From: Streptomyces griseofuscus
GTDB lineage: Bacteria > Actinomycetota > Actinomycetes > Streptomycetales > Streptomycetaceae
Assembly (NCBI RefSeq): GCF_014673495.1
Contig: NZ_CP051006.1
Span: 8,059,001 to 8,123,000 of the forward strand
Direction of reading: 5' to 3'
Length of the DNA stretch: 64,000 nucleotides
The notes under the pieces: generated by a model
The model's database searches: none
Seen by the model: the letters and a program-made list of their open reading frames with translations, nothing else
Told to the model about the DNA's origin: nothing
Position numbers and translations under genes: made by a program
In this document: positions 16,236 through 24,890 of the stretch, one piece after another
Numbering within the stretch: position 1 is the first letter of the stretch
How the letters are laid out: each line of letters starts with the position of its first letter

Positions 16236-17543
16236 ATGCACGCCCGAGACAGCGCCGAGGCGGCCGAGCGCACCGGCATCCGCAAGCCGCCTGCTCCGGC
16301 CGCCGCGACACGGCAGGCTCCGGGCACGCTGGCGCCGCTCCAGCGCAGCGTCGGCAACGCGGCCGTCGTCCAGATGCTGCGCCGGAACCAGGACGCGGGC
16401 GGACATGGCGCGGAGGAGGAGGCGGCGGTCCAACGGTCCGCCGTACAAGGGGTGTTGCGCGCTCCCGGACGACCGCTCGCCGAGCCGGTGCGCCAAGAGA
16501 TGGAGGCGCGGTTCGGGACGGACTTCTCCGATGTACGCGTCCATGACGACGCCGCCGCGCAGTCCTCCGCCGCGGGCCTCGGCGCCCGCGCCTACACGTC
16601 CGGCAGTCATGTGGTGATCGGACCCGGCGGCGCCGACCGGCACACGCTCGCCCATGAGTTGACCCATGTCGTCCAGCAGCGGCAGGGCCCGGTCGCGGGC
16701 ACCCCGACCGGCGACGGGCTGCGGGTCAGCGATCCCGCCGACCGCTTCGAGCGGGCCGCCGAGGCCAACGCCCACCGGGTGCTCGCCGGTCCGGTGCCCG
16801 CCGCCCGGCGGGAGCAGGAGGAGGCCGCGGGCAGGTCGGTCGCGGGGGGCGAGGGGTCGGTGCAGCGGTTCACGGACCAGGACGTGGACGACATGGGTGA
16901 GTTGCGGGTCTCGGTCAACGGGGCTTTCGCCATCGATGACGGCGCGGACCATATATGGGTACGGGCCGACGCCCTCGGCGCGATCGCCCCGGCCCTCCAG
17001 GCGGACAACCGGCAGGCTCAGTTCCTGGGGAACACCTACCACCGCTACTCGCTGGGCGGTGATGTGCTCAACCAGTGCCTGCATGTGGCCGAGGAGATCA
17101 TCAACAACCGGGTCAACCAACTGCCGCACGGCGAGTACGCCAGCACGATCGACACCCACAGCAACAGGCACGGCGACCGGACCGAGTTCTTCGGCCAGCC
17201 CAACGACGGCACCAACCGCCGTATGGCCAGGGAGTTCACCGGCGCCCGCGACGAAGCGGCGAACCCCCAGGTGGGCCAGGCGTTCGTGATCGTCGCGCTG
17301 CGGCCGGGAGAGCGGGAGATGAGCCAGTTCCACGCCGCCGCGGTGGTCGCGAGGGACGGTGACGACTGCGTCACCCTGGAGGCGTTCGCGGGCGCCGAGG
17401 AGCAACTGGAGCCCGCCGCGGCCCGGATGTACACCGTCAACGGCGGAGGGGAGTCGTTCCACGGCTACTGGACCGGCGAGGAGATGTATTACCACGGGGT
17501 CAGCGCCACCACGGTGATCATCAACCCCAACCCCGATCTGTGA
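16236..17543 (+). CDS. DUF4157 protein with candidate Cys/His effector domain, 435 aa
   Basis: Residues 74-152 form a DUF4157 domain, a metallopeptidase-like module common in effectors of extracellular contractile injection systems and in polymorphic toxins: FGTDFSDVRVHDD, ARAYTSGSHVVIG and the HELTH motif (140-144). A conserved LQRSVGNAAVVQML leader lies at 35-48. After a variable linker, residues 220-435 contain Cys281 in NQCLHVAEEI, His366 in SQFHAAAVV and Glu382 in VTLEAFAG. That order and spacing resemble papain-fold peptidases or deamidases. The C-terminal activity is inference. There is no signal peptide. ATG 16236 follows GAAGGAG. No contractile-system structural genes are present in the window. 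Confidence 0.8.
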   Translation: MHARDSAEAAERTGIRKPPAPAAATRQAPGTLAPLQRSVGNAAVVQMLRRNQDAGGHGAEEEAAVQRSAVQGVLRAPGRPLAEPVRQEMEARFGTDFSDVRVHDDAAAQSSAAGLGARAYTSGSHVVIGPGGADRHTLAHELTHVVQQRQGPVAGTPTGDGLRVSDPADRFERAAEANAHRVLAGPVPAARREQEEAAGRSVAGGEGSVQRFTDQDVDDMGELRVSVNGAFAIDDGADHIWVRADALGAIAPALQADNRQAQFLGNTYHRYSLGGDVLNQCLHVAEEIINNRVNQLPHGEYASTIDTHSNRHGDRTEFFGQPNDGTNRRMAREFTGARDEAANPQVGQAFVIVALRPGEREMSQFHAAAVVARDGDDCVTLEAFAGAEEQLEPAAARMYTVNGGGESFHGYWTGEEMYYHGVSATTVIINPNPDL

Positions 17544-17629
17544 CGGCCGGGCGGTGAGCGGACCGCGCCGGGCGCGGAGGAGCCGCGGAGCGACGGCAAG
17601 GACGGGGCGGCCACCGGGGCGCGCCGGTG

Positions 17630-18568
17630 TCATCCCAGCCCGAACAACTTCGCCGCGTTGTGGTGGCAGACGGCCCGCAGCCATTCCGCTCCGAGGTCCA
17701 GCCGCTCCAGGGCGTGGAGTTGATGGAGGTAGGGGTAGGGGATGTTGGGGAAGTCGGAGCCGAGCAGGACGCGGTCGCCGAGGTCCGCGAGCCGGGGGAG
17801 GGCCCGGCCGGGGAACGGCATCAGTGCCTCGGTGAAGTCGGTGAACGCCATCGTCGTGTCCAGCCGTATCTCCGGGTAGCGCTCGGCGAGACCGAGGAAG
17901 TCCTCGTACTCGGGCATCCCCAGGTGCGCGACGATCAGCCGCAGCCCCGGGTGCCGGGCCAGCACCCGTGCGATCGGTCCGGGGCCGGTGTGTTTGCCGG
18001 GCGCGGGTCCGGACCCGCAGTGGATCACCACGGGGACCTGGGCCTCGGCCAGCACTCCCCAGGCCGGCCGCAGCAGCTCGTCCGCGGGGTCGTACGCCCC
18101 CACCTGCACATGCGCCTTGAACACCCGCGCGCCCGCCTCGACCGCCTCGCGCACGTACGTCTCGACGCCCGGCTCGGGGAACAGGGTGGCGGTGTGCAGG
18201 CAGTCGGGGGTCCGCCGGGCGAAGTCGGCCGCCCAGCTGTTGAGCCACCGGGCCATGTCGGGCTTGTGCGGATAGAGCATGGCGGTGAAGGCCCGGACGC
18301 CGAACCGCCGCAGTACCTCCGCGCGTTCCGCCTCCTGCTGCCGGTAGCTGATCGGCCAGGCCAGCCCGCCGGTCAGCGGACCCTGTGCGTCGAAGTACTC
18401 CCAGACCTTGTCCAGGACGCGCTCGGGCATGAAGTGCGTATGGACGTCGATGAGACCGGGAAGCCCGAGCCGGCCCCAGAAGCGGCGGACCTCGGCGGCC
18501 TCCTCGTCGAAGCGGCTCGCGCAGGTGCCTTCGGCGAGGTCGGCGAAGGCCGGTCGGTGATCGTTCAT
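17630..18568 (-). CDS. Amidohydrolase family protein, 312 aa
   Basis: A TIM-barrel metal-dependent hydrolase of the amidohydrolase-2 group, which includes decarboxylases and lactonases. The metal-site motif DVHTHFMPE is at about residues 40-48, followed by VVIHCGSG, LIVAHLGMPEYED and LLGSDFPNIPYP with the catalytic Asp. A C-terminal HHNAAKLFGL closes the barrel, as usual. ATG 18568 is preferred over a GTG nine bases upstream. The gene stands alone, head to tail with the MarR gene upstream. The substrate is not identifiable. Confidence 0.9.
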   Translation of the reverse strand: MNDHRPAFADLAEGTCASRFDEEAAEVRRFWGRLGLPGLIDVHTHFMPERVLDKVWEYFDAQGPLTGGLAWPISYRQQEAERAEVLRRFGVRAFTAMLYPHKPDMARWLNSWAADFARRTPDCLHTATLFPEPGVETYVREAVEAGARVFKAHVQVGAYDPADELLRPAWGVLAEAQVPVVIHCGSGPAPGKHTGPGPIARVLARHPGLRLIVAHLGMPEYEDFLGLAERYPEIRLDTTMAFTDFTEALMPFPGRALPRLADLGDRVLLGSDFPNIPYPYLHQLHALERLDLGAEWLRAVCHHNAAKLFGLG

Positions 18569-18640
18569 GGCGCCCACGATCGTCCCGCGCCGCCGGTCAC
18601 GTCAATCCACGTCCCCGGTCACGTCGATCCGCGCCGCCCG

Positions 18641-19126
18641 TTACGCCAATCCGCGTCCCCGGTCATGTCGATCGCGTCCGTCCGGCGTCGGCGGCGCGAG
18701 TACGGCCCGTAGCGCCCGCCGGAACAGCGCGGCCGTGGTCGCGTCCAGCGGGGCGAGGAACTCGTCCTCCGCCGCGAGATACGCCGCGTCGGCCTTTCGG
18801 TAGAGCGCGAGCCCGGGCCCGGTCAGCTCGATGGCGTTGCGCCGGCGGTCGGCCGGATCGGGCTTTCGGATGACGATCCCCTTGGCCTCGAAGCCGTCGA
18901 TCAGGGCGACCATCGTGGTGCGGTCGACGCCGAGCTTCGCCGCGACCGCCTGCTGCGACATCGGCTCACGCCCGGCGAGCACACGCAGCACGCCGAAGTC
19001 CTTGCTGTCGACGCCGAGCGGGGCGAGCGCGGCATCGGTCAGCGCCGTCAGCCGCAGGTGAGCGTGCTTGACGAGGTACCCGAGCGCGTCGTGCGGCTCC
19101 TTGGCATGCGGGGCGGGGGTTGGCAT
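18641..19126 (-). CDS. MarR-family regulator, 161 aa
   Basis: The winged-helix core is visible as SQQAVAAKLGVDRTTMVALIDGFEAKGIVIRKPDPADRR, with the DR(R) wing signature. Helical dimerization segments flank it on both sides. The start at 19126 (MPTPAPHAK) is preferred because GGTAGG lies nine bases in front; an ATG three codons upstream abuts that site. It is divergent from the NAD-epimerase gene, and an inverted repeat lies between them. The most likely job is autorepression and control of the epimerase. Confidence 0.9.
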   Translation of the reverse strand: MPTPAPHAKEPHDALGYLVKHAHLRLTALTDAALAPLGVDSKDFGVLRVLAGREPMSQQAVAAKLGVDRTTMVALIDGFEAKGIVIRKPDPADRRRNAIELTGPGLALYRKADAAYLAAEDEFLAPLDATTAALFRRALRAVLAPPTPDGRDRHDRGRGLA

Positions 19127-19149
19127 ACCCCACATCCTACCTCTAGGCT

Positions 19150-19172
19150 GATAATCAGTAGCACTGACAATC
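19150..19172. promoter_or_regulatory. Inverted repeat, candidate MarR operator
   Basis: The arms GATAATCAGT (19150-19159) and ACTGACAATC (19163-19172) match at 8 of 10 positions around AGC, with a perfect inner core TCAGT/ACTGA. It sits in the 71-base divergent region between the MarR gene and the epimerase, the standard place for a MarR operator. The minus strand also reads TTGTCAGTG here, part of a damage-promoter consensus; the operator reading is preferred. Confidence 0.6.
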
Positions 19173-19197
19173 AGCTGGACTGACGGAAGAGACCGTG

Positions 19198-20148
19198 ATG
19201 ATTCTTGTGACAGGCGGAGCCGGCTTCATCGGTTCGCACACCGTTCGCGCGCTTCACGAGACGGGCGAGGAATGCGTGCTCCTCCAGCGCCGCACCCCCG
19301 CCCTGCCACCGCGGCTGGCCGACGTGCCCGCGGCGATGGCGCAGGGCGATATCGCCGACCTGGAGAGCCTGCGCGCGGTGGGCGGCCGGTACGCGATCAC
19401 CGGCATCGTCCATCTCGCCATCACACCGCCATGGGCGGCGGACGACGAGGATGCGGTCGAGGCCGCGGGACGCGCGCTCGACGGCTTCCTCAACATCGTG
19501 CGGGTCGCGAAGGAATGGGGCGTACGGCGTGTCGTCGTCGCCAGCACCATCGGCGTCTATGGAGGCGTGCCTGTCGACGGCGCGCTCGGCGAGGACCTGC
19601 CGCTGCCGATGCGGCATTTCCACGCCATCCCGACCCTGAAGAAGATCACCGAACTGCTCGCCGGACAGCTCGCGGCCGAGTCCGGCATCGAGATCGTCGC
19701 CGCGCGCATCTCCGGCACCTGGGGTCCGGGCGGCCACCTGCCCGACCCCTTCTTCCCGGCCTCGTCACTCGTCCACGCCGCCGCGCATCGCACCACCCCC
19801 GACCTGTCCGGCCTCGCACACCAGCCGTACGCCGAGGACTCGCTCGACCTCTGCTACGTCAAGGACACCGGCCGTGCCCTCGCCCTCCTCCAGCTCACAC
19901 CGGAGCTGCGCCACACCACGTACAACGTCGGCTCGGGCCGGGCGACGAGCAACGCCGAGGTGATCGCCGCGATCGCCGCCACCGAGCCCGGCTTCCACAC
20001 CGCACTGCCCTCCCGCGACACCACGACACCGCGCCAGTGGCTCGACACGACCCGCCTGCGCGAGGACACCGGCTTCACCCCGAAGTACGACACCGCCGCG
20101 GCCGCCGCCGACTACCTCGCATGGCTGCGCGCGGGCAACGAACGCTAG
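19198..20148 (+). CDS. NAD-dependent epimerase/dehydratase family protein, 316 aa
   Basis: An extended short-chain dehydrogenase. The Rossmann motif is VTGGAGFIGSHTVRAL at the N-terminus, the strand-4 segment is VVASTIGVYGG, and the C-terminal substrate domain has YNVGSGRATSNAEVIAAI. The usual YxxxK is not clear: the expected place reads HAIPTLKKITE, so Tyr appears replaced and a non-classical substrate or weakened activity is possible. ATG 19198 follows GGAAGAG. Its TAG stop lies within the CTAG that abuts the left end of the IS5-type unit, so the insertion left the protein unchanged or changed only its last residues. Confidence 0.85.
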   Translation: MILVTGGAGFIGSHTVRALHETGEECVLLQRRTPALPPRLADVPAAMAQGDIADLESLRAVGGRYAITGIVHLAITPPWAADDEDAVEAAGRALDGFLNIVRVAKEWGVRRVVVASTIGVYGGVPVDGALGEDLPLPMRHFHAIPTLKKITELLAGQLAAESGIEIVAARISGTWGPGGHLPDPFFPASSLVHAAAHRTTPDLSGLAHQPYAEDSLDLCYVKDTGRALALLQLTPELRHTTYNVGSGRATSNAEVIAAIAATEPGFHTALPSRDTTTPRQWLDTTRLREDTGFTPKYDTAAAAADYLAWLRAGNER

Positions 20149-20173
20149 GCAGTGTTTTGAAAGATCACCGTCC
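20149..20173 (+). repeat. Left terminal inverted repeat of IS5-type unit
   Basis: It begins GCAGTGTTTTGAAAGATC just after CTAG and ends against the stop codon of the SRPBCC gene. The partner is at 24863-24890 in inverted orientation. Confidence 0.8.
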
Positions 20174-20650
20174 TTAGGACCCGACGACCTTCCCGAGGTT
20201 GTCCATCTCGTTGGCTCGTCCGGCCGCGAGTCGCCGGGTCCATTCCTCGTCGTGCATGGTGTCGGCCGTCATGGTCACGTGCGTTCCGCCGTCGGTGGTC
20301 GGACGCAGCTGGACCTCGGTGAGGAATTCGTACGGCTCGACGTCGGGGATGAAGTCGGCGAGCGTGGTGTAGGCCAGGCTCCGGGTGGGTTCGACATGAG
20401 TGAACGTCTTGTGCGAGGTGGTGCTCAGCGGCAGACCTGCTCCTTCCATGAACGCCACCTGCTCGGGGCCGGTGGCCGTCATGGTGTACGTCAGGGTTCC
20501 ACCGGGGCGCAGGTCCAGTGCGTCGACGTGCGCGGTGAACCCCTCGGGTGCCCACCATGCCTCGATGCCGGCGGCGGTGGTCCACAGTTCCCAGATCATC
20601 TCCGGGGCGGCGGGGTAGGTGCGCTCGATCTGGATCTTCTGCGTGGTCAT
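20174..20650 (-). CDS. SRPBCC/AHSA1-type protein, 158 aa
   Basis: A START-like fold protein. The pattern is the AHSA1-type: RTYPAAPEMIWELWTTAAGIEAWWAPEGF at the N-terminus, a central beta-sheet, and a long C-terminal helix ending DEEWTRRLAAGRANEMDNLGKV. Such proteins bind hydrophobic ligands, and several are stress-linked; the substrate is unknown. The start at 20650 has GGAGAG just upstream. It follows the ECF sigma gene by 32 bases on the same strand, and this pairing of a SigG-like sigma factor with an SRPBCC protein is common in actinobacteria. Its stop codon abuts the left inverted repeat of the mobile unit. Confidence 0.88.
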   Translation of the reverse strand: MTTQKIQIERTYPAAPEMIWELWTTAAGIEAWWAPEGFTAHVDALDLRPGGTLTYTMTATGPEQVAFMEGAGLPLSTTSHKTFTHVEPTRSLAYTTLADFIPDVEPYEFLTEVQLRPTTDGGTHVTMTADTMHDEEWTRRLAAGRANEMDNLGKVVGS

Positions 20651-20682
20651 GATCTCTCCTGGTTCCCGTGTGGGCGGTGCTT

Positions 20683-22034
20683 TCACAGAGTTGGACGTCC
20701 GCCGGGGAGATCCGTCATCGGTGTCGTGTTGCCGAGGTGTTCGGCCGGCAGCGTGAGGGGGAGGCCGAAGGCGGTGACCAGGTGCGCTTCGAACGTGGTG
20801 ATCTCGACGATCTGGCCGGACTCGATCCGCAGCACATCGACCATCTGTGCACGGAACACCGAGGTTCCCGGCCGCTGAACGTAGCCGGCGACGGCCGCTT
20901 GCCGGTTTGCCCCGACCGGCAGATGCCTCCAGCGCCCGAAGTACCCCGGGGACGTCGAGTCGAAGATGCGCCCGAGCTGCTTGAGCAACGCGTCCCGCCC
21001 GTCGAACCAGACCGGGTTGGGCGGCATCGTGACCAGCACGTCGACGCTGAGCAGGCCGGCCATCATCGACACGTCTTCGCGTTCGGCCGCGGCAATGTAG
21101 CGGCGTACGATGTCCCGCTCCTGCCGGCCGTGGTCCCCTGCCGTCCAGTCCACCCGCCGCTGCGGCAACCGTTCCCGCAGAGTGTGTCGGGCGCGCTGCA
21201 ATGCGCTGTTGCAGGCAGCGACGCTCATGTCCATCAGCATCGCGGTCTCCTCCACCTGACGATCCAACACATCACGGAAGATCAGCACGGCACGCTGACG
21301 GGGTGGCAGGTGCTGGAGAGCGGCGAGAAAGGCCAGTTCCATGGTCTCCCGCGACACAGCGGCGGCCTCCGGCTGTTCGTCCTCGGCCGACAACTCGTCG
21401 AGCAACCGGTCCGGATAGGGTTGCAACCAGGCTTGACGTTCCGGAGGCTCCCGGCCTCCGGGGTCGACGCCGGGGGCGGGTTGATAACGCTGCGGTCGGC
21501 GGCCTGTCCGGCGCAGTGGTCGATGCAGACGTTGGTGGCGATCCGGTAGAGCCAGGTTCGGGTCGCTGCACGGCCCTCGAAGCCCGACCGGTCACGCCAT
21601 GCCTTGAGCAGGGTCTCCTGCACGAGGTCCTCCGCGTCGTCGTAGGAGCTGACCATGCGATAGCAGTGCAGGTGCAGCCACGCGCGGTGGGTCCCCACCA
21701 GGGAGGCGAAGTCCGCCTCATCCTCCAGGCGTGGGGGTGGTGCCGCCGATTTCGTCACAGGAACCTGCGTGACGTTTTGTGCCAGGCGTCGCAGCCGGCG
21801 CGCTGACGCCGCCAATGCCTCGGCATCGGCGCGGAACGCCGCTGGCGGCTCCAGCGCCAGTCCTGCCACCTGGCGCTTGATGTCCGCGAGGACGGCCGCG
21901 GGTGTCTGGCTTTCCGCGGTGCTGCGCAGACGGTAGGCACGTTGCCGACAGGCCGCCGAGCAGTAGACGGAGGTCCGGCCGCGTCCGCGATGGGCGAGTA
22001 CGCCACCGCAGCTCTGACACCTGCGTTCCTGCAT
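20683..22034 (-). pseudogene. ECF sigma factor (SigG-like) with N-terminal zinc finger, frameshifted
   Basis: The coding sequence starts at 22034 (GGAG six bases ahead) with a four-Cys segment CQSCGG and YCSAACRQRAYR, a small zinc-finger type seen in other Streptomyces proteins. It continues into sigma region 2 (DFASLVGTHRAWL, SYDDAEDLVQETLLKAW, TWLYRIATNVCID). Near 21515-21520 the frame changes: the expected LRRTGRRPQRYQP and WLQPYPDRLLDEL continue one frame over, giving region 4 (LPPRQRAVLIFRDVL) and a C-terminal NTF2-like domain. A one-base loss explains it. If it is not a sequence error, the sigma factor is inactive. Confidence 0.78.
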
Positions 22035-22409
22035 CAGGGCTCCAGTCCTCGTCACGGGGATATGGCGTGACGGAATAGAGCATAGGAGGGGCAGGCCCAG
22101 GCGTCGCAGATCCGGCGCAGCTCGTCGCCGGCCGGCGGCGGTCCGGCTGCACGACGCCGCCGAGCCCTCGGTCGCGGCCGTCGCGACCGAGGGCGAGCTC
22201 GCCTGGACCTTGTCGCAGTCCGCCGCGGAGTGCCGTCTTCAGCTCGTTGGCTCTGGGCGGCTCCGGCCCTTGAGCCACAAGACGATGCCATAACGGACAC
22301 GTGCATCGCGAGTTCGATGTCCCGGGGTGTGCACGCCGGGGCCGTCGAGAGCGCGCAACCCCCGGGCCGTCGTCCGTGGTGAACCCTGCCTTGTCCGTGC
22401 AAGGCAGGG
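22035..22409. other. Gene-poor stretch with a strong hairpin
   Basis: No reading frame here looks coding. The only clear structure is an inverted repeat with a perfect 13-base-pair stem (22164-22176 with 22182-22194) and a 5-base loop. It has no T-run, so it may be a weak terminator or a remnant. Confidence 0.5.
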
Positions 22410-22616
22410 TCAGCCGCGCTGCGGATCCTCACCCTCTCGCTTGACGAGCCGATCACCCACGCTGAGTTGCTTCCACAGGTCCGGATCCACCTTGACCTTG
22501 ATCAGTGTCCCGTCGTCGAGTCGCAGCTCGAGGCGTCGGTAGAGGTTGGAGCCGTCGAGCAGGGCGCGTGACTTCTTCACGACCGTGCCGTGCCAGGTGT
22601 TCTCTCGCGTTGCCAT
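22410..22616 (-). CDS. Small conserved hypothetical protein, 68 aa
   Basis: A compact basic protein, WHGTVVKKSRALLDGSN followed by LYRRLELRLDDGTLIKVKVD and SVGDRLVKREGED, which reads as a small all-beta domain. Similar short Streptomyces proteins of unknown role are annotated as DUF7489, and I think it belongs there. There is no clear ribosome site. TAGCGT ends six bases before the ATG, so the mRNA may be leaderless. It lies inside the mobile unit between the sigma factor and the two-component remnants. Confidence 0.7.
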   Translation of the reverse strand: MATRENTWHGTVVKKSRALLDGSNLYRRLELRLDDGTLIKVKVDPDLWKQLSVGDRLVKREGEDPQRG

Positions 22617-22683
22617 ACGCCCACGCTAGGGCGCTAACGGGATCCGGCACCTCGGGAGGGAGAGGGATCTTGTGCCTGCGACT

Positions 22684-23348
22684 TCAGGATGAGAGCCGGG
22701 CGCGCACCAGTCCGAGGTCGTAGGCGAGAACGACGGCTTGGACCCGGTCGCGGACCCGGAGTTTGCGCAGGACGGCGAGACATGGGCCTTCACGGTGGCC
22801 TCGGTGACGGTGAGGCGGGCGGCGATCTCGGCGTTGGAGGCGCCTCGGGCCAGCAACGCCAGCACCTCGCGCTCGCGCTCGGTGAGATGATCGAGGCCGT
22901 CGGTTGACGCGGGCGGGGTCACATCGGTGGCCAGGAACCGCTCCAGCAGCCGCCGGGTCGCGGTGGGTGCCAGCAGGGCCTCGCCGTCCGCCACCACTCG
23001 CACGGCCTCGACCAGGTCGGCCGGTCGTGCGTCCTTGGGCAGGAAGCCGCTGGCTCCGGCCCGCAGCGCGGAGTACAGCGGTTCCTCCAGATCGTACGTG
23101 GTCAGGATGATCACGTTGGGCGGGTGCGGCGCCGTGCTGAGCCGGGCGGGGGCCGAGATGCCGTCCAGGCCGGGCATCCGCACGTCCGTCAGCACCACGT
23201 CGGCCCGGGTCTGCGTGGCCAGCCGGACCGCCTCCGCGCCGTCACCCGCCTCGCCCACCACCTCGAGGTCGTCGCGGGCCTCGAGGATCATCCGGAAGCC
23301 GGAGCGCACCAGCGCCTGGTCGTCGGCGATCAGCACCTTGACGGTCAT
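22684..23348 (-). pseudogene. NarL-type response regulator, frameshifted in the HTH
   Basis: The receiver domain is intact: VLIADDQALVR with the acidic pair, LTDVRMPGLDG with the phosphoacceptor Asp, and the Lys in GFLPKDA. The LuxR-type DNA-binding domain starts correctly (LTEREREVLALLARGASNAEIAARL). Near 22783-22787 one base is missing: after VKAHVS the expected VLRKLRVRDRVQAVVLAYDLGL lies in the next frame and ends at a TGA at 22684. The recognition helix region is therefore broken. The start at 23348 overlaps the kinase stop by ATGA, showing that the pair was once an operon. Confidence 0.8.
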
Positions 23349-23897
23349 GATCCCTCCCGGATCGGAAGCCGGGCGTCCACCTCGAAGCCGGCGGCGTCCC
23401 ACCGGGGTCCGGAATACAGCGTGCCGCCGAGCAGCGTGGCCCGCTCGCGCATGCCCACCAGTCCATGACCACCGCCCCGGCCCGGTGCGCCGCCTCGGCC
23501 GTCGTCTGTGATGCGCACTCTCACCTGCGTTTCGTCGATGTCGAGCAGGACCTGCGCCGACGAAGCCCGGGCGTGGCGCAGCGTGTTGGTCAGCGCCTCC
23601 TGCACGATCCGGTACACACCCGGCGGCACCTGGCCGTCGCCCTCCCGCAGCAGTGTCACCGCCAGCCCGGCCTGGTTCATCGTCTCGGTGAGCCGAGGCA
23701 CGTCGTCCAGCGTCGGCTGCAGTGCGGCCTCGTTCGCGCCGCCGTCGGCTCGCACCGTGCGCAGGAACCCGCGCAGTTCGGCCAGGGCCTGGCGGCCGGC
23801 CTCCTCGGTGCGGCGCAGCGCCGCCCGGGCCTGCTGCGGGTTCGATTCGAACACGTCGTCGGCCGCAGCGGCCTGCACCACCATCGTCGGCACGGCG
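23345..23897 (-). pseudogene. Histidine kinase C-terminal fragment
   Basis: Only the end of a NarX/DesK-type sensor kinase remains. Family sequence begins at about VPTMVVQAAAADDVFESNP, just after the phosphoacceptor His would be expected, and continues through RIVQEALTNTLRHA and the ATP-binding ITDDGRGG and GHGLVGMRERA motifs to the normal C-terminus. The sensor region and catalytic His are gone. Upstream lies the transposase remnant, so truncation probably came with the rearrangement that built the mobile unit. Confidence 0.8.
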
Positions 23898-23976
23898 GTA
23901 GGTGGCGGCCACGGATCCTCCGAGGGGCACGGGTGCTGTCGAGGTCGGCATGGCATGCTGCCCGACGGCAGGCGCC

Positions 23977-24848
23977 TCACAGCCACTCGCCGATCGCGGC
24001 GATGAGCACGCTCGCCTGGAAGCGGACGGCGAGTTTGTCGTAGCGGCAGGCGACGGCCCGGTGGCGCTTGAGGCGATTGATCCCGCACTCCACCGCGTGG
24101 CGCTCGCGGTAGTCGACCTTGTCGAACTTCGGCGGTCGGCCCCCGCGCGAGCCCATCTTCCCGCGGTTGGCGACCTGGTCCTTCTTCTCCGGGATGGTGC
24201 ACTGGATCTTGTGTCGCCTCAGGTAGGCGCGGTTCGCGCGCGAGCCGTAGGCCTTGTCCGCGCGGATCTTGTCCGGACGGGTGCGGGGGATGGCCGGGAC
24301 CGTCGCAGGGCACGCGGATGGCTTCCAGAACGGCAGTGAACAGCGGCGAGTCCCCACGCTGGCCCGCTGTGATCAGGATGGCGAGGGGCTTTTGGCGCTG
24401 CTCGCAGGCCAGGTGGATCTTCGTGGTCAGGCCGCCCCGGGACCGGCCGAGGGCGTGATCGGCGGCCCGTCACCAGGCCGCCCGGGGGTTCCTTCTGGGC
24501 GTCGCCGTCCCGACGGGCCCCGGCGGCGTGCTGGTGGGCCCGGCAGACGGTGGAGTCGACGTTCACGGTCCAGGTGATGCGGCCCAGCGTGTTGGCGCGC
24601 GCCTGGAGTTTGGTGAGCAGTCCCGCCCACACGCCGGTGCGTTGCCAGCGGCGGAACAGCCCATAGACCGTCTGCCAGGGCCCGTAGCAGGACGGGATGT
24701 CCCGCCACGGAGCCCCGGTCCGCACCCGCCACCGGATTCCGTTGATCAGCATCCGCTTCGACCTGGAAGGTCTGCCGGTCGTCGCCGAGGCCGGCAGAAG
24801 CGGCTCGAGCACGGCCCACTGATCGTCTGACAGATCTCCCCGCCCCAC
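23977..24848 (-). pseudogene. IS5-family transposase, two frameshifts
   Basis: The GTG at 24848 starts the typical N-terminus LSDDQWAVLEPLLP, with GIRWRVRTGAPWRDIP and the first catalytic segment VNVDSTVCRAHQHAAG. Near 24450-24475 the frame shifts to DHALGRSRGGLTTKIHLACEQ, and near 24290 it shifts again to RPDKIRADKAYGSRANRAYLRR. It then runs to the C-terminus GINRLKRHRAVACRYDKLAVRF. All DDE regions can be recognised, but no single frame encodes them. One shift could be programmed; two suggest a dead element. Confidence 0.85.
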
Positions 24849-24862
24849 GCGAAGATCATCAC

Positions 24863-24890
24863 GGACGGCGGTGCTCTTTCAAAACACGGC
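24863..24890 (-). repeat. Right terminal inverted repeat of IS5-type unit
   Basis: Read on the minus strand it begins GCCGTGTTTTGAAAGAGC, 15 bases upstream of the transposase start. It matches the left repeat at 20149-20173 and abuts CTAG at 24891. Confidence 0.85.

Noticed and set aside
16236..17543. A contractile injection system cluster around the DUF4157 gene
   Set aside because: No sheath, tube, baseplate or ATPase genes occur in the window; only the effector-like gene is present.
19162..19170. TTGTCAGTG as a third damage-type promoter for the MarR gene
   Set aside because: The motif lies inside a better-explained MarR inverted repeat, and the following TATCAG departs from the consensus in the last base. 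It remains possible but is not claimed.
22164..22194. Hairpin as an intrinsic terminator
   Set aside because: The stem is perfect but no T-run follows on either strand and no intact gene ends here; it is noted only as a hairpin.
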